Source of the DNA: an uncultured Christensenellaceae bacterium
GTDB lineage: Bacteria > Bacillota > Clostridia > Christensenellales > Pumilibacteraceae
DNA: 34,094 nt
Reading direction: 5' to 3'
NCBI GenBank assembly: GCA_910587445.1
Contig: CAJULE010000011.1
Coordinates: forward strand, 28,762 to 62,855
The notes beneath the pieces were generated by a model that saw only the letters and a program-made list of their open reading frames with translations, ran no database searches and had not been told where the DNA came from. The first letter of the stretch is position 1, and each line of letters begins with the position of its first letter. A program made the translations under genes and the position numbers. Below are positions 14,533 through 22,664 of the stretch, one piece after another.

Positions 14533-16938
14533 ATGGCAATCGCAAAGAAGACGAAGAATATACTGAGATTTTCCCGACCCGCTTCCTGGTGGGGCAGCAC
14601 GTGGCGCGAGGCACTGCCTACGGGAAACGGTGTAATCGGCGCGGGGGTGTACGGAGGCGCGGGACATGATATAATCATGATAAACCACAGAGATCTCTGG
14701 TGGCAGGGTCATGTCGGCGTGCTTCAGGACGTTGCGGATAAATTAAAGGACGTCCGAAAGAAAATGGACGACGGAGCGTATGCCGAGGCGGAAAATGTAT
14801 TTTCCAATGCGCTCATGCAAAAGGGTTATCACCCTCGCAAGGCATATCCGCTTCCTCTTTGCGATCTTCATGTAAGGATGCCTATCGACAAGACACCGAA
14901 GGAATACGTTCGCTATGTCAATATGGAAAACGGCGAAGTGGGCGTGTCGTTCAGAGACGGCGGTACGAAGTACGAGCGCACTCTTTTCGTGTCGCGCGGC
15001 GCAAGCATTCAGGACGTTCTCGTATACGAAATCACGCGCACGGGGCAGAAGTCGATCGATGTTACGTTCTCGCTCGATATGCACGACAAGTTCAATGCAC
15101 GTACGGCTACGGCTGTATCTAAGCTTCCCGACGGCGTGAACGTCAAATACGAAAACCACTTCATGTATTTTTCCGCACGCTCGGACAACGGAACCGAGTT
15201 CGGCGCGGTCGCTTTCATAAATTATTACGGGGGCGGTCAGAGCGTCGATCCCGCAGGCGGCGTGACCATAAAGGGCGCGGATAAAGTAATAGTGCTTTTA
15301 AAGCCGTTTATAGAGAGCCAGCGCGAAAAGGAATGGAAGAATATCCGCACGAAGCTTTCGTCGATAAAGTCCACTTACGAAAAACTTCTCAAGGAGCATA
15401 CTCCGCTTCATGCAAAGCAGTTTTTGAGCGCGGACATAGACCTTGAGGGCGAACAGCGCGACGAATACGCCGACATACTTCTCGACGAGGCGTTCAGAAA
15501 CGGAGAGCTTTCCGACACGCTTCTCGAAAAGCTGTGGGCTTACGGCAGATATCTGATGATAACGGGCTCTTCGCCCACGTCGCTGCCGCTTCCTCCTTAC
15601 GGACTGTGGTGCGGCGATTTCAAGGCGGAGGACAGCGCTATTACGGCTGTCGGCGCGCTTCAGACCACTTATTCGCACGTCTGCGCGGGCGGACTCTCCG
15701 AATATCTCTCGAGTGTGTTCACTTATTACGAGAGCGTAATAGACGATCTCAGAAAGAATTCTTCGCGTATCTACGGGTGCCGCGGCATACTCATACCGTC
15801 CGAAATGGCGCACGGTACGGGCGTATTCGGCGATATAGAGAGCTCGGTACTCCATTTCACGGGCGTTGCGGGCTGGATATGCCGTATGTTCTACGACTAC
15901 TATCTTTACACGGAAGATACGAAGTTTCTTAAGGAACGCGCCTTGCCCTTCATGCGCGAGACGGCTATGTTCTACGAAGAGTTTTTCAAGGTGAGGGGAG
16001 ACGGCAATTACGACAGCTGCCCGTCCTATTCGCCCAACACGACGCCCGGCAACTACACCGACGGCGGCAACGGCAAGCTCGACATTGCGCGCAACGCGAC
16101 TGTCGACTTCGCGATAGCCAAGGATCTGCTTACCAATCTCGTCGAAGGCAGCGAGATCGCAGGCGTTTATAAAAACGAGCTCGCAAAGTGGCGCGATATG
16201 ATCACGCGCATACCGTCCTATAAGTTCAATGCCGACGGCACCATACGCGAATATACGGACACGAAGTTTGCCGACAACTATGCTGCGCCTTCCACGTCCA
16301 TGTTTTACGGTGTATATCCCGCGACCGACGTCGACGAGAGCAAGACCGAACTATTCAAAGGCTTTAAGGACACCGCGAAGAAAAAGCTCTCGCTTTCCAC
16401 GGAAAAACAGAATTCTCTCACGATGTCGCGTTTCGCTTCGGTTTTCGCCCGTCTCGGTGAGGGCGATGCCGTGCTCGACATAATGACGGCAATGGTTCGC
16501 ACGATGTCCATGAACAATCTCATACTTGCTTCAAGCGATTGGCGCGGCATGGGCACGACGGGCATAGACGTTTGGGCAACCTACAGCATAGTTGCGAATA
16601 TGGGACTTGCGGCGGCTCTTCAGGAAATGCTCGTACAGTCCACGAAGAACTGCATAAAGCTGTTGCCTGCGCTTCCGTCCCGTCTCGATAAGGGACAGCT
16701 CGAGGGTATAGCGACCCGCGCAGGTGTGGAAATCGTATCCATGAATTGGGATAAGAGAAAGGGCGTGTGCCTTGTGAAACTCAAATCCAAAAAGAGCAAG
16801 AACATAGATTTGAAGCTCCCCGCGGGTACAAAGCGTTTCAAGCAGGTGGCTGCAGAGAAGTTCGACCCCGAACTCGGAACGGTCACAGATCTTGCACTTC
16901 CCGCAGGCAAAGTCGTAGCCCTCGACATAAGGTTTTAA
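14533..16938 (+). CDS. GH95-like glycoside hydrolase homologue with altered active site
   Basis: An 801-residue cytoplasmic protein (no signal peptide). The N-terminal beta domain holds REALPTGNGVIGAGVYGG (25-42) and NHRDLWW, and the (alpha/alpha)6 barrel has AGWICRMFYDYYLYTEDTKF (446-465) and LLPALPSRLDKGQLEGIATR (710-729). These match GH95 (clan GH-L), known for alpha-L-fucosidase and alpha-L-galactosidase activity. In my from-memory alignment the family's catalytic stretches are replaced: the NIN motif region reads SAITAVGALQ (368-377), the SPEN general-acid region reads SPNTTPGN (500-507), and IDGNFG reads SIVANMG (685-691). It may be a different enzyme or a pseudoenzyme. It stands alone with tandem promoters and no sugar transporter nearby. 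Confidence 0.8.
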   Translation: MAIAKKTKNILRFSRPASWWGSTWREALPTGNGVIGAGVYGGAGHDIIMINHRDLWWQGHVGVLQDVADKLKDVRKKMDDGAYAEAENVFSNALMQKGYHPRKAYPLPLCDLHVRMPIDKTPKEYVRYVNMENGEVGVSFRDGGTKYERTLFVSRGASIQDVLVYEITRTGQKSIDVTFSLDMHDKFNARTATAVSKLPDGVNVKYENHFMYFSARSDNGTEFGAVAFINYYGGGQSVDPAGGVTIKGADKVIVLLKPFIESQREKEWKNIRTKLSSIKSTYEKLLKEHTPLHAKQFLSADIDLEGEQRDEYADILLDEAFRNGELSDTLLEKLWAYGRYLMITGSSPTSLPLPPYGLWCGDFKAEDSAITAVGALQTTYSHVCAGGLSEYLSSVFTYYESVIDDLRKNSSRIYGCRGILIPSEMAHGTGVFGDIESSVLHFTGVAGWICRMFYDYYLYTEDTKFLKERALPFMRETAMFYEEFFKVRGDGNYDSCPSYSPNTTPGNYTDGGNGKLDIARNATVDFAIAKDLLTNLVEGSEIAGVYKNELAKWRDMITRIPSYKFNADGTIREYTDTKFADNYAAPSTSMFYGVYPATDVDESKTELFKGFKDTAKKKLSLSTEKQNSLTMSRFASVFARLGEGDAVLDIMTAMVRTMSMNNLILASSDWRGMGTTGIDVWATYSIVANMGLAAALQEMLVQSTKNCIKLLPALPSRLDKGQLEGIATRAGVEIVSMNWDKRKGVCLVKLKSKKSKNIDLKLPAGTKRFKQVAAEKFDPELGTVTDLALPAGKVVALDIRF

Positions 16939-16981
16939 TTAAAGTTACTTCGGCTATTAAGCGACTTTTCGGCGGTAAAAC

Positions 16982-17554
16982 ATGAATTATTGCAAAAACT
17001 GTTACTGCGCAACCGATTACGAGCGTTGCCCTATGTGCGGCACAAAAAAGCTTCGAGAGGCGCAAGAAGACGATTTTTGTTTTCTTCTCGAAAAAGACGT
17101 AGCTTACTGCGGTATGTTGACAAGTATTTTCGAAGAGAAAAACATTCGTTTTTCCACCGTTCCTTACGGAAGCGGGGTGCGAAGCGCATTCGGTATGTCG
17201 TTGGAAAATTACAGAGTGTATGTGCCTTTTGCCTCTCTCGAAGCGGCTGAAAAAATCGTAGACGAGCGGGAAAATTTCGAAACGGAGACTTTCAGAAGTT
17301 CTTTGATGGAAAACTCGAACTTGCTGAATGTTTCGCCGAAGCTGAAAAAGAAACTCGAAAAGAAATTCGGACTTTCCGGAGACGAAGAGTTTTTCGATTA
17401 TTGCAGGAAAGTCGTAGAATCGGCGCGAAAAATCGTCGACGGCGGCAAAATTTCGTATGGAGACGCACATTATTTGTTTTGTTACGCAAGCGGCGTTGCG
17501 CTTACGGTCAATTCGAAAACCTATGAGATTTTATCTTTAAGGTCGACAAAATAG
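16982..17554 (+). CDS. Zinc-ribbon protein with DUF2007-like domain
   Basis: A 190-residue protein. The N-terminus has a four-Cys zinc ribbon (CKNCYC and CPMCG, residues 4-20). Residues about 30-95 (LLEKDVAYCGMLTSIFEEKN, then YRVYVPFASLEAAEKIVDE) resemble the DUF2007 putative signal-transducing fold. The C-terminal half is helical and lysine-rich, with no family I recognise. All six isoleucines are ATT or ATC and none ATA, unlike neighbouring genes, hinting at a different origin or expression class. The ribosome binding site is weak. It ends at a terminator shared with the convergent dapB. Confidence 0.7.
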   Translation: MNYCKNCYCATDYERCPMCGTKKLREAQEDDFCFLLEKDVAYCGMLTSIFEEKNIRFSTVPYGSGVRSAFGMSLENYRVYVPFASLEAAEKIVDERENFETETFRSSLMENSNLLNVSPKLKKKLEKKFGLSGDEEFFDYCRKVVESARKIVDGGKISYGDAHYLFCYASGVALTVNSKTYEILSLRSTK

Positions 17555-17560
17555 CATAAT

Positions 17561-17598
17561 AAAAACGCACTGCATAAATTAAAACAGCGCGTTTTTTT
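17561..17598. terminator. Bidirectional terminator between convergent genes
   Basis: AAAACGCACTG pairs with CAGCGCGTTTT (one A-C mismatch) around a 12-nt loop, followed by a run of T. It serves the zinc-ribbon gene and, in the other direction, the dapB end of the lysine operon. Confidence 0.8.
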
Positions 17599-17612
17599 GT
17601 TTGCGTTTTCGA

Positions 17613-18350
17613 TTACAGTCCGAGCACGTCGTTCATGTCGTACATTCCGCTTTTTTTATCCGCCATAAAGAGAGCGGCTTTCAGCGCACCGAGAGCGAAG
17701 AGCTTTCTCGAAAGGGCAGTGTGCGAAAGGGTGAGTATTTCGTCGTCTCCTATGAACATTACGTCGTGTTCGCCGACTATCGTTCCGCCGCGCACCGAGC
17801 TTATGCTTATTTCGTTGTCCTTGCGCTTGCACGAGCTTCCGTGCCTTCCCGCGACTATTTCGCTGTTTTCGCTCTTTGCGGCATTTGCGAGCATAAGCGC
17901 AGTGCCGCTCGGCGCGTCCACCTTTTGATTGTGGTGCTTTTCGACTATTTCGATGTCGAAACCTTCGAGAGCGCGTGCCGCTTTCTTGACGAGCCCCGTC
18001 AAGAGGTTTACGCCGAGACTCATATTTCCCGAGTGTAACACGCCCGCTTTAGTCGAAAGCTCACGTATTTTTTGTATCTGCTTTTCGTCGTAGCCGGTCG
18101 TTGCAAGCACTACGGGACAAGCTTTGCGCTTTGCAAGCAAGATTATCTCGTCAAGCGTTTCGGGGCGTGAGAAGTCGATTATGACGTCTACGGGCACGTT
18201 TACGTCCGCGGCTCGAGTATAAGTGGGGAAGTCTGCGCATTTTACGGAGTCCATACCGCCGACTATTTCCACGTCGGTGCGCTGCTTTGCGGCGGCTATG
18301 ATGTTTGCGCCCATTTTTCCGGAAATGCCTACTATGAATATTTTGATCAT
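17613..18350 (-). CDS. dapB: 4-hydroxy-tetrahydrodipicolinate reductase
   Basis: A 245-residue NAD(P)H-dependent reductase acting after DapA in lysine and diaminopimelate synthesis. The nucleotide-binding motif is VGISGKMG (7-14), and the family signature is VEKHHNQKVDAPSGTA (136-151), with H139/H140 and K143 as catalytic or substrate residues. Length is typical. ATG 18350 overlaps the dapA stop by 4 nt (ATGA), with a GGAG site inside the end of dapA, so the two are translationally coupled. It is the last gene of asd-dapA-dapB. Confidence 0.97.
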   Translation of the reverse strand: MIKIFIVGISGKMGANIIAAAKQRTDVEIVGGMDSVKCADFPTYTRAADVNVPVDVIIDFSRPETLDEIILLAKRKACPVVLATTGYDEKQIQKIRELSTKAGVLHSGNMSLGVNLLTGLVKKAARALEGFDIEIVEKHHNQKVDAPSGTALMLANAAKSENSEIVAGRHGSSCKRKDNEISISSVRGGTIVGEHDVMFIGDDEILTLSHTALSRKLFALGALKAALFMADKKSGMYDMNDVLGL

Positions 18351-19243
18351 AATGTCGCTCCTTTCTTGTCAAGCCCAAGCGATACGAGCGCCGCTTTCAA
18401 TTTTTCGGCGTGCTCCGGTTCCATTTCGGTAAGAGGCAGTCTCGGTACGCCGCAGCCAAGCCCGATTATTTCGAGCGCCTTCTTTACGGGTATCGGGTTG
18501 ACTTCGCAGAAAAGCGCGCTCATAAGCGGAATGAGCTTGAATTGCAATTCGCGCGCCTTGTCGAATTTTCCTTCGAAGCAAAGTTTGCAAAGCTTTGCCA
18601 TGACGGAGGGAATGACGTTTGCCGCGACCGATATTACGCCTTTCGCACCGAGACAAACGGCAATGGTCGTAAGAGAATCGTCGCCTATGTAAAGATCCAT
18701 GCCGCCCTCGATCGCCGCCGCGACAGCCTGAAGTTGGTCTATGTCGCCGCTCGCTTCTTTAAGCGCCGCCATATTTTTCAGCTCGCACAGCTTTGCCGCG
18801 GTTTCGGGATCTATATTGACCTTTGTGCGCGTGGGCACGTTGTAGGCTATGACGGGTATGCCTACGCCTTCGCATACCGAGCGGTAGTGCTCGATAAGCC
18901 CCTTTTGCGTGCACTTGTTGTAATAGGGCGTAACTACAAGCAGTCCGTCTGCGCCGAGCGCTTCGGCGCGCTTCGAATTTTCGACGGCAATGCGCGTGCA
19001 GTTGCTTCCCGAGCCTATTATGACGGGAAGCTTTCCTCCCGCGAATTTAACCGCAAATTTTATGACTTCTTCGCGCTCTTTCTCCGTCATCGTCGCGGGC
19101 TCGCCCGTCGTTCCGAGTACGAAAAGCGCGCTTGCCGAGTTCTTCAGTTGATAGTCGAGCAGTCTTTCAAACGCCGCAAAATCGACGCCGCTTTCATTGA
19201 ACGGCGTTACCAGCGCCGTGCCGCTGCCTGTAAATAGTGACAT
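18347..19243 (-). CDS. dapA: 4-hydroxy-tetrahydrodipicolinate synthase
   Basis: A 298-residue class I aldolase-type enzyme that condenses pyruvate with aspartate semialdehyde. Key residues are visible: the Schiff-base lysine K162 in ALKEASGD, catalytic Y134 in YNVPTRT, and GTTGE (44-48) at the pyruvate carboxylate site. GGAGG lies just before the ATG, and asd ends 28 nt upstream. It is the second gene of the riboswitch-controlled lysine operon. Confidence 0.97.
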   Translation of the reverse strand: MSLFTGSGTALVTPFNESGVDFAAFERLLDYQLKNSASALFVLGTTGEPATMTEKEREEVIKFAVKFAGGKLPVIIGSGSNCTRIAVENSKRAEALGADGLLVVTPYYNKCTQKGLIEHYRSVCEGVGIPVIAYNVPTRTKVNIDPETAAKLCELKNMAALKEASGDIDQLQAVAAAIEGGMDLYIGDDSLTTIAVCLGAKGVISVAANVIPSVMAKLCKLCFEGKFDKARELQFKLIPLMSALFCEVNPIPVKKALEIIGLGCGVPRLPLTEMEPEHAEKLKAALVSLGLDKKGATL

Positions 19244-19271
19244 GATTTCCTCCGATAAAATCGAGTATATA

Positions 19272-20273
19272 TCAGCGGGCGTTTTTCTTTGCCCAGGCTT
19301 CTGCTATCTGTACGGCGTTGGTCGCCGCGCCTTTTCTTATGTTGTCGGCAACCACCCACATATTTATGCCGCTTTCCACGCTTTCGTCCATGCGCAGTCT
19401 GCCGACGAAAACCTCGTTTTTGTTTTCTGCTTCGAGCGGGGTGGGGTAAACTCCGCTTTTGGGATCGTCCGTCATGATTATGCCTTCAGCGCTTTCAAGC
19501 ACATTGCGGACGCCGTCGAGAGTTACGGGCTTTGCGAACTCGACGTTTATGCTTTCGCTGTGTCCGTAGTATACGGGTACGCGCACGCAAGTGGCGGTTA
19601 TCTTGAGACTTTGGTCTCCGAGTATCTTCTTGGTTTCGAATATCATCTTTTCTTCCTCTTTCGTATAACCGTTTTCGAGGAAGACGTCTATGTGCGGCAG
19701 ACAGTTGCCGAAAATAGGCTTGGGAAACTTTTTCGGCTCGAGCCCTTCTGCGCCGTTCTTGAGGTCGTCGTATCCGCCTCTTCCCGCGCCCGATACGGCT
19801 TGAAACGTCGTGTATACGATTCGCTTTATGCCGAACTTGTCGTGAAGGGGCTTAAGGGCGACTACGGCTTGAATGGTCGAGCAGTTGGGGTTGGCGATTA
19901 TGCCGTGATTTTCGAAAATCTTTTCGGGATTGACCTCGGGTACGACGAGAGGTATGTCGGGGTCGGTGCGCCAGCGGCTGGAATTGTCGATGACGATTGC
20001 GCCCTCGCGCGCGAATATGGGCGCAAACTCTCCCGAAACGCCCGCGCCGGCACTGAAGAGTGCGATGTGCGGCTTGTGCTTTTTGACGTTCTCTTCGCTT
20101 AGCTCTATGACTTCATGTTCTTTGCCGCAGTAAACGATTTTCGAGCCCGCGCTTTTCGCACTTGCGAAGGGGTAGAGTTTGTTTACGGGGAACTTGCGCT
20201 CCTCGAGCACCTCGAGCATTTTTCTGCCCACCATTCCGGTTGCGCCGACAACGGCTACGTCGTACTTCTTCAT
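19272..20273 (-). CDS. asd: Aspartate-semialdehyde dehydrogenase
   Basis: A 333-residue NADP-dependent enzyme reducing aspartyl phosphate to the semialdehyde, the branch substrate for lysine, threonine and methionine. The nucleotide-binding GATGMVG (10-16) and the active-site Cys C131 in NPNCSTIQ are present, and the C-terminal GRLRMDESVESGINMWVVAD matches the family. AAGGAG lies 7 nt before ATG. It is the first gene of the lysine operon and is preceded by a lysine riboswitch and terminator, so its supply is tied to lysine level. Confidence 0.96.
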   Translation of the reverse strand: MKKYDVAVVGATGMVGRKMLEVLEERKFPVNKLYPFASAKSAGSKIVYCGKEHEVIELSEENVKKHKPHIALFSAGAGVSGEFAPIFAREGAIVIDNSSRWRTDPDIPLVVPEVNPEKIFENHGIIANPNCSTIQAVVALKPLHDKFGIKRIVYTTFQAVSGAGRGGYDDLKNGAEGLEPKKFPKPIFGNCLPHIDVFLENGYTKEEEKMIFETKKILGDQSLKITATCVRVPVYYGHSESINVEFAKPVTLDGVRNVLESAEGIIMTDDPKSGVYPTPLEAENKNEVFVGRLRMDESVESGINMWVVADNIRKGAATNAVQIAEAWAKKNAR

Positions 20274-20310
20274 TATTTATGTCTCCTTAAAAATTATATT
20301 CGCTTATACG

Positions 20311-20342
20311 CAAAAACGCGCTTGCACATAAAGCAACCGCGT
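20311..20342 (-). terminator. Intrinsic terminator of the lysine riboswitch
   Basis: On the minus strand ACGCGGTTGC pairs with GCAAGCGCGT (one G-G mismatch) around TTTATGT and is followed by five T residues. It lies between the aptamer and asd, the expected position of a premature terminator used when lysine is high. Confidence 0.75.
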
Positions 20343-20364
20343 CAAACAAATCCGATTTTTTTCG

Positions 20365-20552
20365 GCGTAATGTTCTCCATTCGGCTGCTTAAGCCCAATG
20401 ACAGATGCAAACGGTTAAGTCCTGCATCCAACCCGTGCGCCTGTAGGCAACGCGCAATCGGATTTCGGCGGCGATATCCTTTCCGTACTTTCTCGTTCGG
20501 CTTGCCTTGCCGTCGAAAGCGTACTCATACTCGTCGCTCCCCATTAACGCTT
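20365..20552 (-). promoter_or_regulatory. Lysine riboswitch (L box) aptamer
   Basis: On the minus strand the leader folds into a five-helix junction closed by P1 (GCGT-T-AATG with CATTACGC). P2 contains the CTTTCG/CGAGAAAG and GGC/GCC pairs after GGGGAGCGACGAGTATGAG. The core stretch GAAAGGATATCGCCGCCGAA resembles the L-box consensus around CGCCGAA. P3 carries GCC-TACA-GGC, P4 is GATGCA/TGCATC, and P5 is CATTGGGCT-TAAGC-AGCCGAATG. At about 188 nt it has the expected size, and it precedes asd-dapA-dapB. The call rests on architecture, core words and gene context; a covariance model search was not possible. Confidence 0.75.
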
Positions 20553-20555
20553 TAC

Positions 20556-20584
20556 AGTATAACGCAAATAAATGTGTTTGTCAA
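20556..20584 (-). promoter_or_regulatory. Promoter of the lysine operon
   Basis: On the minus strand TTGACA (20584-20579), a 17-nt spacer and TATACT (20561-20556) form a near-perfect promoter whose start (about 20549) lies at the first paired bases of riboswitch helix P1. Confidence 0.85.
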
Positions 20585-20613
20585 CCGAATTTTCCAAAAC
20601 ACCCTCAATTTGA

Positions 20614-20642
20614 TTGAATTATTGCGGGAAATCGTGTATAAT
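20614..20642 (+). promoter_or_regulatory. Promoter of the M20 amidohydrolase operon
   Basis: TTGAAT (20614-20619), a 17-nt spacer and TATAAT (20637-20642). The -10 box ends 6 nt before the ATG at 20649, so the mRNA should begin at or next to the start codon (leaderless). Confidence 0.7.
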
Positions 20643-20648
20643 CGAAGA

Positions 20649-21734
20649 ATGACGGAGAATACCTCTTTGTACGAATATGTAAAGCGTATGCGTCGGACGC
20701 TTCATTCCATGCCCGAGCTTTCGGACGAGGAGCATAGGACGAGCGATTTTTTGTTCCGCGAGCTGACTTCTCTCGGCTATGAACCGAAAAGGATTCATAC
20801 GGGACTTTACGTCGACGTCGAGGGTACTCTCGGGAAAAAGACCGTTGCGCTTCGTTGCGATATGGACGGACTTCCGATAGAAGAAAAGACGGGCAGAGAT
20901 TTCGCGGCGAAAAAGAATATGCACGCGTGCGGGCACGACGGGCATATGGCGATAGTTCTCGGCGTGGCTAAGGTCCTCTCTTCGACTGCACCGGCAGACA
21001 ATGTTCGCCTCGTTTTCCAGTACGGCGAAGAGGGCGAGGGCGGCGCGGACAAGATGATAAAGGCCGGCGTTTTGGAAGGCGTCGACGAGATCTTTGCCGT
21101 CCACCTGTGTCCCGAACTCGAGGCGGGGAAGCTTTCGTCTTGCGTCGGTGCTATGTTTGCGGGGACGGTCGAGTTCGATGTGATCGTCCGCGGAAAAGCC
21201 TCGCACTGCGCAAACCGCGAAGAGGGCGCGGACTCGCTGAAAACCGCAAGAGAATTTCTGTGTCGGTCTGACGAGATCGAAAAGAAGTTTGCCGGCACGC
21301 TCCTGCATACGGGACGTTTGGTTTCGGGCAGCGCGCGCAACATAGTCGCGGACAGGGCGGAGCTTAACTGTACTTTCCGTTATTTCGAGCCCGTTCATGT
21401 GAAAGCCTTTTCGGATGAGCTCGGCGATGTGCTTGCCGCCGCCGACAGAAAGTACGGTACGAAAAGCGAGAGCGTCGTTCGGACAGTCTATCCGCCGCTC
21501 TTGAATTCGAAAAAGGCATACGATCGTCTGAAAGCCGTGGCGGACTTAAGCGAGTGCGCTCCTCGCTATACGGCGGAAGATTTCGCGTTCTATACGAGAG
21601 TGACGGACGGCTGTATGGCGTGGCTCGGAGTGCGCGATAAGGATCACACTTCGCCGCTTCATTCGGACAGCTTCGATTTCGACGAGCGTGCGCTCATGCT
21701 CGGAGTCGAAACCATGATTAAACTCGTAAATTGA
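20649..21734 (+). CDS. M20-family metal-dependent amidohydrolase
   Basis: A 361-residue cytoplasmic peptidase or deacylase of the M20D group, which removes acyl groups from amino acids. Metal-site motifs are ACGHDGHMA (C94, H96), GEEGEGG (E127/E128), H152 in AVHLCPE and H338 in PLHSDSFDFDE. An inserted dimerisation domain lies at about 165-280. N-acetyl-diaminopimelate deacetylase belongs to this group. Being divergent from the lysine operon makes that function possible but unproven, and no dapH gene is seen here. There is no ribosome binding site before ATG 20649, and the promoter position suggests a leaderless message. Earlier in-frame starts would run through the riboswitch DNA and are rejected. 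It leads a compact operon. Confidence 0.9.
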   Translation: MTENTSLYEYVKRMRRTLHSMPELSDEEHRTSDFLFRELTSLGYEPKRIHTGLYVDVEGTLGKKTVALRCDMDGLPIEEKTGRDFAAKKNMHACGHDGHMAIVLGVAKVLSSTAPADNVRLVFQYGEEGEGGADKMIKAGVLEGVDEIFAVHLCPELEAGKLSSCVGAMFAGTVEFDVIVRGKASHCANREEGADSLKTAREFLCRSDEIEKKFAGTLLHTGRLVSGSARNIVADRAELNCTFRYFEPVHVKAFSDELGDVLAAADRKYGTKSESVVRTVYPPLLNSKKAYDRLKAVADLSECAPRYTAEDFAFYTRVTDGCMAWLGVRDKDHTSPLHSDSFDFDERALMLGVETMIKLVN

Positions 21735-21749
21735 TAGGTCGGAGATAAT

Positions 21750-22664
21750 ATGTCGGTTTTAAGTAATGTAAACAATGAAGGGTGCGTGCCCGCGCAAAGG
21801 TCGGACGACAGAGGCGCTCTTTCCAAGTTCTGGCGCGTTCTGCGCGAAAACGGCTGGGCAATGGTCAAGATAAATCTTTTGACCCTCGTTTTCGCGTTGC
21901 CTGCGATAGCCTGGCAGTTCCTTGTGAACTTCATGTCGAGCGCCGACGCCCTTCTCATTCCGTATTCCGCTAACATCGGTATAGGCGTGAACATCGTTAC
22001 GGACGCTGTTTCGACGGGCATAGAACACGCTTTTAAGTTCGATGTTTTCCGCTGGCTCGTCATGATACCCCTTATCATGATTGCGTTCATAGGACTTTCC
22101 GGTTCGTTCTATACGATGAAAACGCTCGTTCGCGGCGAAGGCGAAGCGAAAATACGCATATTCTTCCGCGGCATAAAAAAATCCTGGCTGTGGTTTCTTA
22201 TAGTCTCTTTGCCGATCTCTGTTCTCGTCTCCGCTCTCGCGATAGCCGTATGCGCGTTCCCCGTATATACGTCGGTGCCCGTTGCGATACGGGTGCTTGC
22301 GATAGTCGGCGTATCGCTGCTGCTGTTTGCGGCTGTTCTGTTTTCCGTGTTTATGACGACGCAGGCGATGACATACGACTTTAAGGTCGGGACGGTCATG
22401 AAAAATACCGGACTGTTTTCGGTCGCGCTCATACATCGCAGCATAGTGGTGCTCGCTCTCTGCGCTCTGCCCGTCGTGCTCGCCGTTTTGATGTCTCAGC
22501 TTCTCGCAATGCTGTTTGTTGTGTTCTTCATGCTCATAGGTATTTCTTTCATAGTGCTTATCTGTACGGTCTATACGCAGTGGGCGTTCGATAGATATAT
22601 CGAGGAGCCTTTGAGACCGAAATCGCAGAAAAAGGGCAAGAAGTACACAAGGCGGTCGAAATAA
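21750..22664 (+). CDS. DUF624/YesL-like polytopic membrane protein
   Basis: A 304-residue membrane protein with about five to six hydrophobic segments (about 36-58, 104-125, 146-172, 178-207, 226-245 and 248-275) and a basic C-terminus (KSQKKGKKYTRRSK). The N-terminal KFWRVLRENGWAMVKINLLT and the following helix resemble DUF624 (YesL) proteins, often found beside carbohydrate uptake genes. It follows the amidohydrolase by 15 nt and overlaps the methyltransferase start by one base. No catalytic motif is seen, so the function is unknown. Confidence 0.75.
   Translation: MSVLSNVNNEGCVPAQRSDDRGALSKFWRVLRENGWAMVKINLLTLVFALPAIAWQFLVNFMSSADALLIPYSANIGIGVNIVTDAVSTGIEHAFKFDVFRWLVMIPLIMIAFIGLSGSFYTMKTLVRGEGEAKIRIFFRGIKKSWLWFLIVSLPISVLVSALAIAVCAFPVYTSVPVAIRVLAIVGVSLLLFAAVLFSVFMTTQAMTYDFKVGTVMKNTGLFSVALIHRSIVVLALCALPVVLAVLMSQLLAMLFVVFFMLIGISFIVLICTVYTQWAFDRYIEEPLRPKSQKKGKKYTRRSK

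Noticed and set aside
20115..20648. N-terminal extension of the M20 amidohydrolase
   Set aside because: It runs through the asd start, the riboswitch and the promoter of the lysine operon. ATG 20649 gives a normal M20 N-terminus.
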